Assembly: GCF_001590605.1 (NCBI RefSeq)
Contig: NZ_CP014504.1
Location: forward strand, 3,410,001-3,474,000
Source of the DNA: Pedobacter cryoconitis
Lineage (GTDB): Bacteria > Bacteroidota > Bacteroidia > Sphingobacteriales > Sphingobacteriaceae
DNA: 64,000 nucleotides
Direction: 5' to 3'
The notes beneath the pieces are model-generated. The model was given only the letters and a program-made list of their open reading frames with translations, did not search any database and was not told the origin of the DNA. This document shows, one piece after another, positions 1 to 11,500 of this stretch. Each line of letters opens with the position of its first letter. The first letter of the stretch is position 1. Position numbers and translations under genes: made by a program.

Positions 1-3000
1 CGCCACCAGTTAAGACCTTCTTCAGTGTTCTTATGGCATCAAGCTTTAATATTTTAAAATATACAGGCGGTAGGCTTGCAAAACTAATTTCATTTTTCTG
101 TAGAAATTCTTCCAGTAAATGAGGGTCTTTCTTATCTGTGTCGTTAATAATAAACAAACAAGCTCCCGAAGTGATTGTGGTAAAGATCTCATAAATTGAC
201 GCGTCGAACGACGAGGCAAAGAATTGAAGTACCTTATCTACCGGTTTTAATTCAAGTATAGAAAGATGGGCCTGGATGGTGTTGAAAAGTGCAGCATGCT
301 CCACCATTACACCTTTCGGCTTACCAGTAGAACCAGATGTATACAATACATATGCCAGACTTGTATTATTGATCTTAATGACCGGTTTTATTGTGTCAGA
401 TGAGGTATAAAGAATAAGATCTTTATATTCTTTTTCATCCAGTACAATTTTACATTGGCTGTCAGCCTGCATATATTTGATACGTTCGACAGGATATGAT
501 GAATCAAAAGGTACATATGCACCTCCCGATTTTAACACACTAAGCATTGCGATGATCATCTTCTCCGTCCGGTCAAGACTGATTCCAATAAGATCATCTG
601 CTGAAATATTATATTTTGAATATAAATAAGCCGCTCCATTATCCGACAATTCATCGAGCTGTCTATATGTGAGTTGTTTATTTTCATAACTGATCACAAA
701 TCTATCTGGAGTCCTTTTAACCTGCTCATTAAAAAGGTCTAAAACACTGAGATCATTTTTATATGCAGGTATTACCCCTCCTAAATTAAACAGTCTTTTC
801 TTTTCTGTTTCATCCAGATAATCGAGTTGATTAATTGCCAACAAGGGATGTCTGACAATACAGTGCAATAGCTGTTCGAAATGACGCAGCAACTGATCAG
901 CTTTTTCATGGTTAAAAATATCACTATTGTACTCTAAGTTGACTACCAGATTCCCATCTGATTCTACAAAGGCAAATAATAAATCAAACTTACTTACTAT
1001 ATTTTTCTTTCCATCGTATGAAGATACCTTCAGCCCCGTATGGCCAACATTTCCCTGTCTTTGAGCAAATTCCTGTCCCTGAAGAACAATCATTACATCA
1101 AAAAGAGGGTGCCTACTCATGTCTCTTTCTATCTGTAATTCATTAACTAAGGTGTCAAAAGGAAACATCTGATTTACATAGGCTCCTAGTGTAACTTGTT
1201 TAACCATTTTTAAAAGTTCCAGATAGCTCGCTGTCCCTTTAGATCGTACCCTTAAAGCCAAAGTGTTTACATAAAACCCAATCTGCCCTTCCAGATCCGC
1301 ATGATATCTTCCAGCAATTGGACTTCCTACGATTATATCTTCTTGTCCGGAATACCGGTTTAACAACCCATTAACAACAGCAAGAAGCCCCATAAACAAA
1401 GTTGAATCCTCATTTTGAAGCAACAACTTAAAGGCACTTGTAAGCCCGGTATCGATAGCTGCTTTTATTGTTCCTCCCTTATAAGTTTTGAAAATCGGAC
1501 GAGGTCGGTCACCCGACAAATTTAAGACAGGGAGTTCGCCTGAAAACTGTGTTAACCAATACTCTTTCTGGGCCGACAGAGTTTCTGCTATAAGCTGTTG
1601 CTGTTGCCATACTGCGTAGTCCTTGTATTGGATTCTTAGTTCTGGTAATAACGCAGGAGTACCGTTTAGCTGAGAGCCATAGAAGTTTAGCAACTCTCTC
1701 ATTAAAACTCCCATTGACCATCCGTCACTAATAATATGATGAGTTACATAGCTTAAAACCCATTTTTTATCTTCAACCTGATACAATGTTGCTCGCAGAA
1801 GTGGCCCCTTTACTAAGTTAAAAGGTAAGCTAAAATCATTCTCCACCATTTCCCGTAGGCGGTTGTCATTTTCTTTAAAACTTCTTAAATCCACTATATT
1901 TACAGTAAATCCCAAATCTTCACCAGTCATGATAAATTGCATTAACTCACCCTGCTCATTTTCCATGAACACAGTTCTCAGTATCTCATGACGATCAATC
2001 AAACATGTAAAGGCATATTGTAAAACATCTATATTCAATTCTTCGTCAAACACATACGCTCCAGGAACATTATAAGCTAAATTTCCATCTTCAAATTGAC
2101 TCAGTATCCAAATTCTTCGTTGAGATGATGATAAAACATAGGCATTACAAGATACCGCCTTGGGAATTTCTAGATAATCCATTTTTTTGGAATTATCAAT
2201 TAATATGGCCTGATCTTCAAGTACAATTGTTGTAAAAAGATCATAAAAATCCAGTTTAGCACCGAACCTTTTATAGATTTGACTTGCCAGACGTGTTGTT
2301 CTTAAACTGTGTCCACCTAAATCAAAGAAATTCGCTTTTACTCCGATCTCTGATTCGTCGACCCCCAGAACCTCACTCCATAGACTGACCAATCGAATTT
2401 CTGTTTCACTCTTAGGGGCTTGATAAATGGTATCAGATATACGGCCGGATGTATTTATTTCAGGAAGAGCATTCCTATCCAATTTCCCATTGGACATCAA
2501 AGGTAATTCCTCAAGCTGAATTATATTTTGCGGAATCATATAAGCTGGCACATTTTTATTCAGATAATCGCGGACAACCTGAACATCAACAACCTCATTA
2601 CCTACCACATAAGCTATAAGCTCCCGTTCTCCATCTTTATTTAGCTGGTCTACGACAACCGCATCAGCTATATTCGGATAACGCTGTAATGCATATTCAA
2701 TTTCTCCCAGCTCTATACGATATCCTCTTATTTTGATCTGGTTATCCTTTCTCCCTTCATAAACCAAATCTTCTTCTGAATTCCACCGACCAAAATCACC
2801 TGTTTTATATAATTTTTCCCCCTCAAAAAATGGATGATCAATAAAAGTATTTCTGGTTAAATCAGGTTTGTTTAAATAACCAGCAGATAAACCATAACCA
2901 CCAATTGCTATTTCACCAATAACACCAAATGGAACCAGCTTATTTTTATCATCCAACAAGAAAACACTTGTGTTTCCAAATGGTCTGCCTAGCGGGACTT

Positions 3001-6000
3001 TATCATATAAAATATCTAAATCTATCTTTTTGATTAATTTCCCTATGGTTGTCTCTGTAGGTCCATAGTGATTATATACCTCACATTTACCACCATGTAA
3101 CCTAATATGATCAATAATATCCCGGCTAAATTGCTCACCACCCAGAATTAAACACTTATTAGGAATCAACAGCCTATTATCATCCTGAAGTGCTTTCCAA
3201 TGAGTCGGTACAATTTTAATACAATCCAGTTCTGCTGATGCAATTTTTTCATAACTCATTGCGTCAGATGCTGAAAACACTTGAAGTGTCCCTCCAAATA
3301 ATAAACTTGTGTAAATAATTGTATTTCCTAAATCAGCTGCAACCGTCGACAAAAGACCAAATTTTTCGCAACTTTTAATATTCGTAGTTTCAGTAATTCC
3401 ATAGTAATAATCTATCAGTGAAAGATGCCTGATGGTAACACCCTTAGGCTGACCGGTTGAACCTGATGTGTAAATAATATAAGCCAGATTATCTTTAGCT
3501 ATTTTAACTGCCAAATTATCAGTAACCAGCTCCAATTCATCCAGCTGCACGTCAATTGCAAAAATATGATGCGCATAATAATCAAGTTCAAAAATATAAT
3601 CAGCCTGGGTAATCAGTAAATTTAGGCCGGAATCTTCTAACATATATTTTTTCCGTCCTACAGGATAATCAGGATCAATAGGTAGATAAGCTGCTCCTGA
3701 CTTTAAAATGCCCAGTATGCTAATAATTATTTTTTCTGATCTGTCTAACATGATACCGATGATATCATTTGTTTTGATTGCATGATTAGTCAGTAAATAG
3801 TTGGCCAGTTTATTAGCATGATCATTCAATTCACTATAGGTCAGTGTTATATTTTCGAAGATAACTGCTATCTTATCGGGAGTTTTTAAAACCTGCTGTT
3901 CAAATAACTCTATTATATTTGTACTTTGAGGGTAATTAGCAAAAGATTGATTAACCTCATTTAATAAATATCTTTTTGTAGAAGCGTCCAGATAATCCAA
4001 TTGAGAAATTGGGACTGAAGGCTTCTTCACAATAGCCTCCAGCAGCTGTTCAAAATGCAGGAATAATTGTTCAATAGTGCTCTTATGATAAATCTGACTG
4101 TTATAAACGACATTCAGATTGAGTTCATTATCGTTATCAGAGAAGAAAAATGTGAAATCAAATTTACTGTTTACTTCCTCCGATTGCTCTAACCCACTTA
4201 CACTTAACCCATTCAGACCTTCTTCATTCTGATTGAATTTTTTTTCTACATTCTGAAGCACTACCATGACATCAAACAGTGGATGTCTGCTGGTATCACG
4301 TTCTAGGCTCAAATCATTGACCAGCTCATCGAATGGATAGATTTGATGTTGATAAGCACCTAACGTAACATCTTTTACTTTACTGAGTAAGGTTAGGTAG
4401 CTATCATCGTTACTAAAACGCGTTCGGAGTGCGATCGTATTTACAAAGAATCCTATTTGAGATTCCAGATCTGCGTGGTCCCTGCTCACCATTGAAGTAC
4501 CAATAATGATATCCTGCTGATTAGTAAATTTATTTAGCAATACGTTCACAACAGAAAGCAATCCCATAAATAAGGTTGTATCTTGTTTCTGAAGTATATT
4601 TTTAAAATTGCTTATTAAATCCAATCTTATTTTTCTACCAATAACACCTCCTTTATAAGATTTGATGACCGGTCTGGGTTTATCTGCTACAAATTCTAAA
4701 ACCGGTATTTTACCATCAAACTGATCTAACCAATATGCTCTGTGTAAGTCCAGATTTTTACCGCTTAGTTGAATTTCTTGCCAGGCTGCATAGTCCTTAT
4801 ACTGGATTCTCAAAGGTTTTAAAGGATTAGTCTGGCCATTTACATAAGAATTATAGATCATTAAAAGCTCTTTAATAATAATTCCCATAGACCAATCATC
4901 ACTGATAATATGGTGGATTACATAGCTGAATATCCATTTCTGTCCTTTTACCTTATGTAAGGCTGCCGCTATTAATGGTCCCTTATCTAAATCAAACGGA
5001 GTCAATAATTGCTGTCTGGTCTCTTCTGTAATGTCATTTTCTTGCTTAAATACAGAATCTATATAAGTCATATTAAAATTCAGTTCTGCAGAATCAAGGA
5101 TAAATTGTCTCACTTCACTTTTATCATCTTCTCTAAAAACAGTACGAAGACTTTCGTGACGCTCAATTAAAGAATTCAGTGCATACCGTAAAGCATCTAT
5201 ATTAATATTTCCTTCAAAAACATAGGAACCAGATATATTATAAGCTGTATTGCCACCTTTAAATTTACTTAGTATCCATAATCTTCTTTGTGAAGAAGAA
5301 AGCACATAACTTTTTGCTGGGGCAACCGGCGTAATTCTTATAAATGCCGTTTTTGCTGAAGTATTAATTAATGAAGCCAGTTGTTCTAAAGTTGGATATT
5401 CAAAAGGGTCATTTAAATTAAGCTTTACTTCAAATGTTTTGGATATATGACTTATCAAACGAATAACTTTCAAACTATGTCCACCCAGTTCAAAAAAGTT
5501 TGAACTGATCCCGATCTGATCAGGATCACGTCCCAATACCTCACTCCATATCTCTACCAGCTGTCTCTCAGTTTCTGTACGCGGAGCAACGTGAACTGAA
5601 ACCAGCCCCAGTTCTTTCCCCCCATATCCCTGTAATGCTTTACGGTCTGCCTTGCCACTCATCGTCAGCGGGATCACATCCAGCTGGACATAAGCCTGTG
5701 GCACCATATATGAAGGCAATAACTGCCCCAGGTAACTCTTCAGTACCAACGGATCCACATCTCCCTCACCAGTGATATAAGCCTTAAGTTCACGCTCCCC
5801 TAAATTATTTAAGGGTGCAAGAACAACTGCTCCGCTTATAGCAGCATGCCCCTGTAACGCATTATCAATTTCTCCAAGCTCGATCCGGTAACCACGGATC
5901 TTAACCTGTTCATCCATGCGACCAATATACTCCACATTACCATCAGCAAGCCAGCGCCCCAGGTCTCCAGTACGGTACATCCGTTCTCCCAAGCGGTAAG

Positions 6001-8455
6001 GATTTGTTACAAACTTCTCTGCCGTCAATGCTGCCTGGTTCAGATAACCACGCGCAAGACCCACACCTCCCAAACAAATCTCCCCCGCTATACCGATACC
6101 GCATAACTGGTCCTGACGATCCAAAATGAATATCTGTGTATTGCTAATCGGCTTGCCGATTGGAATCCGTTCATCTATCGGTGACGTTGGATAATATGTG
6201 ACATCAATACTTGCCTCTGTTGGTCCATATAAATTATGTAATGGAACATCCAGTTTATTATACCAATGATGAACAGAAGATAAAGGCAGGGCCTCTCCGC
6301 TGGTAAATACTAAACGTAAACCAGATAGCCTTTCCAATGATGCTTCCTCTTCAAAAATAGTCTCGATAAACAGGTTCAGCATCGATGGAACAAAGTGTAA
6401 AGCCGTCACTGACTCACGGAAAATCAAATCCGACAGCTGTTCTGGTGATCCGCTGTCCTCAGCCGAACACATCACCATACGCGCCCCCCAGCATAATGGA
6501 AGAAATAGTTCCCATACCGAAACATCAAAGCTGAAGGTCGTCTTCTGTAAAATAATGTCATCCTGACTAAAACCATAATGGTTCCACATCCACCACAAAC
6601 GATTCAATACACCACCATGCTCAAGCATACATCCTTTGGGTTTCCCTGTGGAACCTGAAGTATATAAAACATACATCAGATCCGATGGACTGTGCTCCAA
6701 TGGCTGCACCGAATCGCTGTAAGCTGATGAAACCGAACAGAAATGATCAAGTTCTGCCCTATCAAGCAAGACCTTACACCCACTGTCTGAAATCATAAAC
6801 TCAATACGCTCTTCAGGATACCCAGGATCTATAGGAACATACGCACCTCCAGATTTCAGTACTCCTAACAAACTAATAATCAACCATTCACTGCGATCCA
6901 GCCTAACCCCGATTAGCTCACCAGGAACAATCTGATAAACAGAACGTAAATACGCTGCCAAACGGTTTGACTCCTGGTCAAGTTCACCATAACTCAAATG
7001 CCTCCCTTCAAATACAACAGCAGTCTTTTCCGGATGCTCCAACACCTGTTCAGCAAACAGATCTACCAAGGTCTGTTCCTTCGGATAAGCAACACTTGTA
7101 GCATTAAAATCCTCCAACAGCGCTAACTTCTCTGACGTAGACAGGTAATCCAGATTTCTCAGTAATGAGGTGTCATTTTTTATAATTGAAGATAAAAGGT
7201 TCTCCATGTGTGATTGAACAAGTTCTGCGGTTGCCTGATCATACACATGGTTATTATATCCTATAGTGATTTTAATGGTGTCCCTAGAAGCTATAGTTAT
7301 CCAGAAATTATAGTTTGTCTGATCAAATGTCTCTACTGAAGACAGAGAAATATGATCTGAATTCACATTTTCGGCACTCTCAACTGATACTCCATCCATC
7401 TTCTGTACTGGATAATTTTCAAAAACCAATATATGGTCGAAAAGGTTCTGTCCAAGAGCAGAATTCGAATTTATATCTGCAAGTTGTACATAGTGATGGT
7501 CCGTACCCCGTAAGAAATTTCGCTGAAATTCTTTAACTAAAGTCCTAAAAGTAGTTTCATTGTCTGTCTGAACACGTACGGGTATTGTATTGATAAACAG
7601 CCCTATCATATCTTCAACTCCTTCCAGCTCTGCGGGTCTGCCAGATACTACAGTACCAAATACAATGTCATTTACATTGTTGTATTTGCTAAGCAATACC
7701 GCCCACAAAGATTGAAAGAATGTATTTTCTGTGATCGACTGGCCACTGCAAAAATCCCTGATAAATTCACGTTGAGCTCCCTCGATGTAAAAAGTATGTT
7801 GTCTGGAGACAGGTTCATCAACTTTTTTAAGTTGGAAAGCTGAAGGTATGCTGCTCAGCTGTTGATAATTATCCAAATAGTTTTGCCAATAGCTTAAAGA
7901 CAGAGCCTTATCTACCTTTGCCAGCCACTTTATGTAAGTAGAATAAGGAATAATTTTCTTAAGATCTGCTTTCCTTCCTACCAGGAGATGATAGTATATT
8001 TCAAAAAACTCTCTGATTAAAATACTAAGACACCAGCCATCCATTAAAATATGATGGTGGCTCCATATAAACTCATAAGTATTATTTTCAAATTCTAAAA
8101 TGGTCAGCCGCATCTGGGAGCCTTTGTGCAGATTAAATCCTTTTTCCCTATCCTGAATTCTGTAAGTCTCAGCAGAAGTTTTTCCTTTAGACAGAACAAT
8201 ATGTTCAAAATCAGAAACAGTGTCTTTCCTCACAACCTGAAGCAAATTTTCACCAAAATTCTGAGTAAAAAAAGTTCTGGCTATTGCATGTCTGGATACC
8301 AATCCATGATAACTTTCCCTTAAAACTCCAATATCAAGATTTCCGGTTATTGTAAAAGAAATCTGTGCAAAATAGTTGGGTGAGCCTGGGTTTTGCAGCC
8401 AATGATAATATAGCCCCTCCTGCAATGGACTTAATGGATAAACATCTTCAAGCAT
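1..8455 (-). CDS. Nonribosomal peptide synthetase NRPS-4, 3' part beyond the left edge (C-A-T-C-A-T-C-A...)
   Basis: About 2818 codons are visible; the frame is open at position 1. Domains by residue: C 1-432, A 452-935, T 955-1035, C 1042-1492, A 1508-1995, T 2015-2088, C 2098-2545, A from 2565, cut. It starts directly with a C domain (LSPLQEGLYYHW), the type that typically accepts a D-residue from an upstream epimerase, which fits NRPS-3 ending in an E domain. No docking helix precedes it. Code reading aligned to GrsA: A1 DVWHFSLIDK (Ser), A2 DLTKIGHIGK (Asp); A3 begins D-A-Y-S and cannot be completed. The second C domain has HHIISDD instead of HHxxxDG; the others are normal. A1 is nearly identical in DNA to an A domain of NRPS-1. 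The start at 8455 is the first ATG ahead of the C domain, 100 bases after the NRPS-3 stop. Thioesterase and product-release domains must lie outside the window. Confidence 0.96.
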   Translation of the reverse strand, partial: MLEDVYPLSPLQEGLYYHWLQNPGSPNYFAQISFTITGNLDIGVLRESYHGLVSRHAIARTFFTQNFGENLLQVVRKDTVSDFEHIVLSKGKTSAETYRIQDREKGFNLHKGSQMRLTILEFENNTYEFIWSHHHILMDGWCLSILIREFFEIYYHLLVGRKADLKKIIPYSTYIKWLAKVDKALSLSYWQNYLDNYQQLSSIPSAFQLKKVDEPVSRQHTFYIEGAQREFIRDFCSGQSITENTFFQSLWAVLLSKYNNVNDIVFGTVVSGRPAELEGVEDMIGLFINTIPVRVQTDNETTFRTLVKEFQRNFLRGTDHHYVQLADINSNSALGQNLFDHILVFENYPVQKMDGVSVESAENVNSDHISLSSVETFDQTNYNFWITIASRDTIKITIGYNNHVYDQATAELVQSHMENLLSSIIKNDTSLLRNLDYLSTSEKLALLEDFNATSVAYPKEQTLVDLFAEQVLEHPEKTAVVFEGRHLSYGELDQESNRLAAYLRSVYQIVPGELIGVRLDRSEWLIISLLGVLKSGGAYVPIDPGYPEERIEFMISDSGCKVLLDRAELDHFCSVSSAYSDSVQPLEHSPSDLMYVLYTSGSTGKPKGCMLEHGGVLNRLWWMWNHYGFSQDDIILQKTTFSFDVSVWELFLPLCWGARMVMCSAEDSGSPEQLSDLIFRESVTALHFVPSMLNLFIETIFEEEASLERLSGLRLVFTSGEALPLSSVHHWYNKLDVPLHNLYGPTEASIDVTYYPTSPIDERIPIGKPISNTQIFILDRQDQLCGIGIAGEICLGGVGLARGYLNQAALTAEKFVTNPYRLGERMYRTGDLGRWLADGNVEYIGRMDEQVKIRGYRIELGEIDNALQGHAAISGAVVLAPLNNLGERELKAYITGEGDVDPLVLKSYLGQLLPSYMVPQAYVQLDVIPLTMSGKADRKALQGYGGKELGLVSVHVAPRTETERQLVEIWSEVLGRDPDQIGISSNFFELGGHSLKVIRLISHISKTFEVKLNLNDPFEYPTLEQLASLINTSAKTAFIRITPVAPAKSYVLSSSQRRLWILSKFKGGNTAYNISGSYVFEGNINIDALRYALNSLIERHESLRTVFREDDKSEVRQFILDSAELNFNMTYIDSVFKQENDITEETRQQLLTPFDLDKGPLIAAALHKVKGQKWIFSYVIHHIISDDWSMGIIIKELLMIYNSYVNGQTNPLKPLRIQYKDYAAWQEIQLSGKNLDLHRAYWLDQFDGKIPVLEFVADKPRPVIKSYKGGVIGRKIRLDLISNFKNILQKQDTTLFMGLLSVVNVLLNKFTNQQDIIIGTSMVSRDHADLESQIGFFVNTIALRTRFSNDDSYLTLLSKVKDVTLGAYQHQIYPFDELVNDLSLERDTSRHPLFDVMVVLQNVEKKFNQNEEGLNGLSVSGLEQSEEVNSKFDFTFFFSDNDNELNLNVVYNSQIYHKSTIEQLFLHFEQLLEAIVKKPSVPISQLDYLDASTKRYLLNEVNQSFANYPQSTNIIELFEQQVLKTPDKIAVIFENITLTYSELNDHANKLANYLLTNHAIKTNDIIGIMLDRSEKIIISILGILKSGAAYLPIDPDYPVGRKKYMLEDSGLNLLITQADYIFELDYYAHHIFAIDVQLDELELVTDNLAVKIAKDNLAYIIYTSGSTGQPKGVTIRHLSLIDYYYGITETTNIKSCEKFGLLSTVAADLGNTIIYTSLLFGGTLQVFSASDAMSYEKIASAELDCIKIVPTHWKALQDDNRLLIPNKCLILGGEQFSRDIIDHIRLHGGKCEVYNHYGPTETTIGKLIKKIDLDILYDKVPLGRPFGNTSVFLLDDKNKLVPFGVIGEIAIGGYGLSAGYLNKPDLTRNTFIDHPFFEGEKLYKTGDFGRWNSEEDLVYEGRKDNQIKIRGYRIELGEIEYALQRYPNIADAVVVDQLNKDGERELIAYVVGNEVVDVQVVRDYLNKNVPAYMIPQNIIQLEELPLMSNGKLDRNALPEINTSGRISDTIYQAPKSETEIRLVSLWSEVLGVDESEIGVKANFFDLGGHSLRTTRLASQIYKRFGAKLDFYDLFTTIVLEDQAILIDNSKKMDYLEIPKAVSCNAYVLSSSQRRIWILSQFEDGNLAYNVPGAYVFDEELNIDVLQYAFTCLIDRHEILRTVFMENEQGELMQFIMTGEDLGFTVNIVDLRSFKENDNRLREMVENDFSLPFNLVKGPLLRATLYQVEDKKWVLSYVTHHIISDGWSMGVLMRELLNFYGSQLNGTPALLPELRIQYKDYAVWQQQQLIAETLSAQKEYWLTQFSGELPVLNLSGDRPRPIFKTYKGGTIKAAIDTGLTSAFKLLLQNEDSTLFMGLLAVVNGLLNRYSGQEDIIVGSPIAGRYHADLEGQIGFYVNTLALRVRSKGTASYLELLKMVKQVTLGAYVNQMFPFDTLVNELQIERDMSRHPLFDVMIVLQGQEFAQRQGNVGHTGLKVSSYDGKKNIVSKFDLLFAFVESDGNLVVNLEYNSDIFNHEKADQLLRHFEQLLHCIVRHPLLAINQLDYLDETEKKRLFNLGGVIPAYKNDLSVLDLFNEQVKRTPDRFVISYENKQLTYRQLDELSDNGAAYLYSKYNISADDLIGISLDRTEKMIIAMLSVLKSGGAYVPFDSSYPVERIKYMQADSQCKIVLDEKEYKDLILYTSSDTIKPVIKINNTSLAYVLYTSGSTGKPKGVMVEHAALFNTIQAHLSILELKPVDKVLQFFASSFDASIYEIFTTITSGACLFIINDTDKKDPHLLEEFLQKNEISFASLPPVYFKILKLDAIRTLKKVLTGG

Positions 8456-8488
8456 AATAGTAGAGTATTATTTCGCTTTAGCTAATAG

Positions 8489-8532
8489 GTTAAAAAATCA
8501 GATAAATGTGCTGCCCGTCGTAAAGCTGGCAG
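8489..8532 (-). terminator. Hairpin plus T-run in the NRPS-3/NRPS-4 gap (weak terminator or attenuator)
   Basis: On the minus strand the 99-base gap between NRPS-3 and NRPS-4 contains a CTGCC/GGCAG stem (8528-8532 with 8511-8515) followed about 15 bases later by a run of six T. A 12-base palindrome, GGACGATCGTCC (8543-8554), sits directly after the NRPS-3 stop codon. The stem is short and the T-run distant, so a strong intrinsic terminator is unlikely. It may be a pause or attenuation site inside the operon, which is of interest because a NusG paralogue is encoded at the operon head. Confidence 0.3.
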
Positions 8533-8554
8533 GGGGTAGGTTGGACGATCGTCC

Positions 8555-11500
8555 TTAAGATCTGCTCAATTCTTCCAATTGTGCTTGATTCAGACCTTTA
8601 TAGGTCAGGTCTACAGGACTCAATGTAGTTTTGTCCTCTTCGGATAGTAAGACAATAAAGTTTTCCAGCCTTCTTTGAAAAGACTGAAGTAAATCCTCAA
8701 TGGTTGCATCATCAAATTGTTTATTACTAAACTCGATCAGAATACTGATTTTACTATCGACGATTATTCCTGAAACATTCAATATTGAATCGCGGCGCCT
8801 ATTACCTGAACTTTCCATACCATGATACTCACCAACGAAATCAAATAATCTGCTTCCTTCCGCATTTTCTATACCAGTACCGAAATCACCGAGATAATTA
8901 AAATTGATTTGCGGATCTATTTCATATTGTTTTCCAGCCAGATAGCGGAGTATACCAAAACCGATTCCTTTATTAGGAACCCTGTGTAATACTTCCTTAG
9001 ATGTCACCAAATGTTTAATCAGATCTTCATCATTATTAATTTCCAGTACTACCGGATACATAGTGGTAAACCACCCCACTGTTCTGCTTACATCAACTTC
9101 ATTCCCAATTGATTCCCTTCCATGTCCTTCCAGATTGATCACTATTTTGTCTAGTGAGAATATTTCTTTAATTGATAGACTTAATACAGCAAGCAATATA
9201 TCATTCGTATCGGTTTGATAAGCATGGTGACATTGCGTGAGAAGTTTTTTAGTCAATTCCTGGTTCACATTGAAAGACTTAATAACGGCATCACTTCTTA
9301 AATTTGTTCCAAGAGGATGATCGAGTGGCAATGGATCAGTCTTCGTTACTCCAATTGCTGTCCAGAATGGCTCTTCATTCAGTAAGTCTGTATGTGTTTT
9401 ATATTCTTCCTGTTTTTCCATCCAATATTTAAACGAATCAGATTTTAAAGGAATGACCAAAGGCTCCCCAGATAGATACTGCTGATAAAGCGAAGATAAA
9501 TCTTCAAAGATAATCCTCCAGGAAACACCATCAATAATTAAGTGGTGTGCTAAAATCAATAGTCGGTGTTCACCTGGCTTTCTGAACAGACATACTTTAA
9601 ATAATGGTCCTTTCTCAAGGTCTAACGTAGATTGGATACGTTCACATTCCTCAATAAATGAACTTTCTGTATAGTTATCTATAATCTCAAATACATAGCC
9701 CTGATCTATTCCCTTATTCATCTGCTTCCATCCATTCGAAGTATTTTGATACACCATCCTTAAAGCGTCATGGTGATGAACAATCTTATCAAATACCTTC
9801 TTTATTCCCTCTTCAGAAATCTCATCCTTACTTTCTAAAAGAACAGATTGATTATAGTGATGTGCATCTTCAGAACTATTTCCGAAAAAGTATTGCTGTA
9901 TGGGGCTGAGTAGAATCTCACCTTCTATAATATCCTGGTCAATTTTCCGGGTGACTAGTTTTATTTTTTCTTTAAGATCATCTAGAACTGGCAATAATAA
10001 AATATCTTGTATCGAAACCGAATATCCTTTTTTTCTCAATCTGGAAATGATTTGAATTGATTTTATCGAATCGCCTCCCAATGCAAAAAAATCATCCTTC
10101 ATGCCAATGTATTCTTTTTTCAGAACTTCTTCATATACTTCTACCAGTGCTCTCTCTGTTTCATTAACCGGAGCAACATATACTGTTCCGCTATTCATTC
10201 CCTTACCTGGATCAGGTAATTGTTTTCTGTCTATCTTACCATTGATTGTTAAAGGCATGGAGTCCAGCTGGACAAACAGAGATGGAATCATGTAGGCTGG
10301 AAGTACCCTATGCAGATAAGTCCGGATCTCACCGATCAACAATGGCTCTGAACCCGTCAGGTAAGCTATCAGTTCATGATCTCCATCACCCCCAGCTTTC
10401 ACCACTACTGCAGAAGAATCTATATCTGGATGCCGTAACAAAGCCTGCTCGATCTCTCCAAGCTCTATACGGTAACCACGGATCTTAACCTGATCATCTT
10501 TTCTTCCAAGAAAAATCAACGTCCCGTCAGAGGCCCAGCGCCCTGTATCTCCTGTCCGATACAACCGTTGTCCCAATCGGTAAGGATCTGCCACAAATTT
10601 CTCCCTGCTCAGAGGCTCTTTATTTAGGTAACCCAAAGAGACACCAGCTCCACTAATACATAACTCTCCAGAAACCCCTATCGCACATAAACGCAGGTTC
10701 TCATCCAGCACATAAGCAGCTGCCCCAGAAATAGGACGTCCAATATGGACAGCTTCACCAGCTTCCAGTTCCTGAACAGTACAGCCTACGGTGGTTTCTG
10801 TTGGCCCATATTCATTATAAACCCGCATCCCGGGATTGATCTGTTTAAGGATTTCAACATGTTTAGAAACCACTTCCTCCCCACCAACTATCGCACATTT
10901 CAAGCTCTCAGAGCTCAGGTTCAAGTCTTTCAGATAACGGATATGTGAAGGCGTCAGTTTAATACTGTCTATCCCACTTTCCAGACTTAAAGTATGAGTG
11001 AATATATCGGAAAGTGACTTCTCTTGGTTATAGATGTAAAGTGATCCTCCGCCGGTCAATGCACAAAAGATACTGGTTACTGTCAAATCAAAACTCAAAG
11101 AAGTAAACAAACCAAAATTACCTTTTACAGTTCCATCAAAATAATAACTGTTGGCCCACTGGATATAGTTAGCCAGGCTACCATGACTAACACAACACCC
11201 TTTCTGCTGACCTGTCGAACCTGAGGTATAAATAATATAAGCCATGTCCTCTTCGGCAATCTCATCAACTACTGGGGCAGCTGAAGTACCCAGCTCATCC
11301 AACTGGATGTCTACCGCAAAAACATTTCCCTCATAGTAGGATAAATCAAACATATAGGAAGTCTGGGTAAGTAAAATCTGTAACCCGGTATCCTCCAGAA
11401 TATATTCTTTACGGGATTGCGGATAATCCGGATCGATCGGCACATATACTCCTCCCGCCTTCAATATCCCAAGAATTGATATCAGCAGCTTATCAGATCT

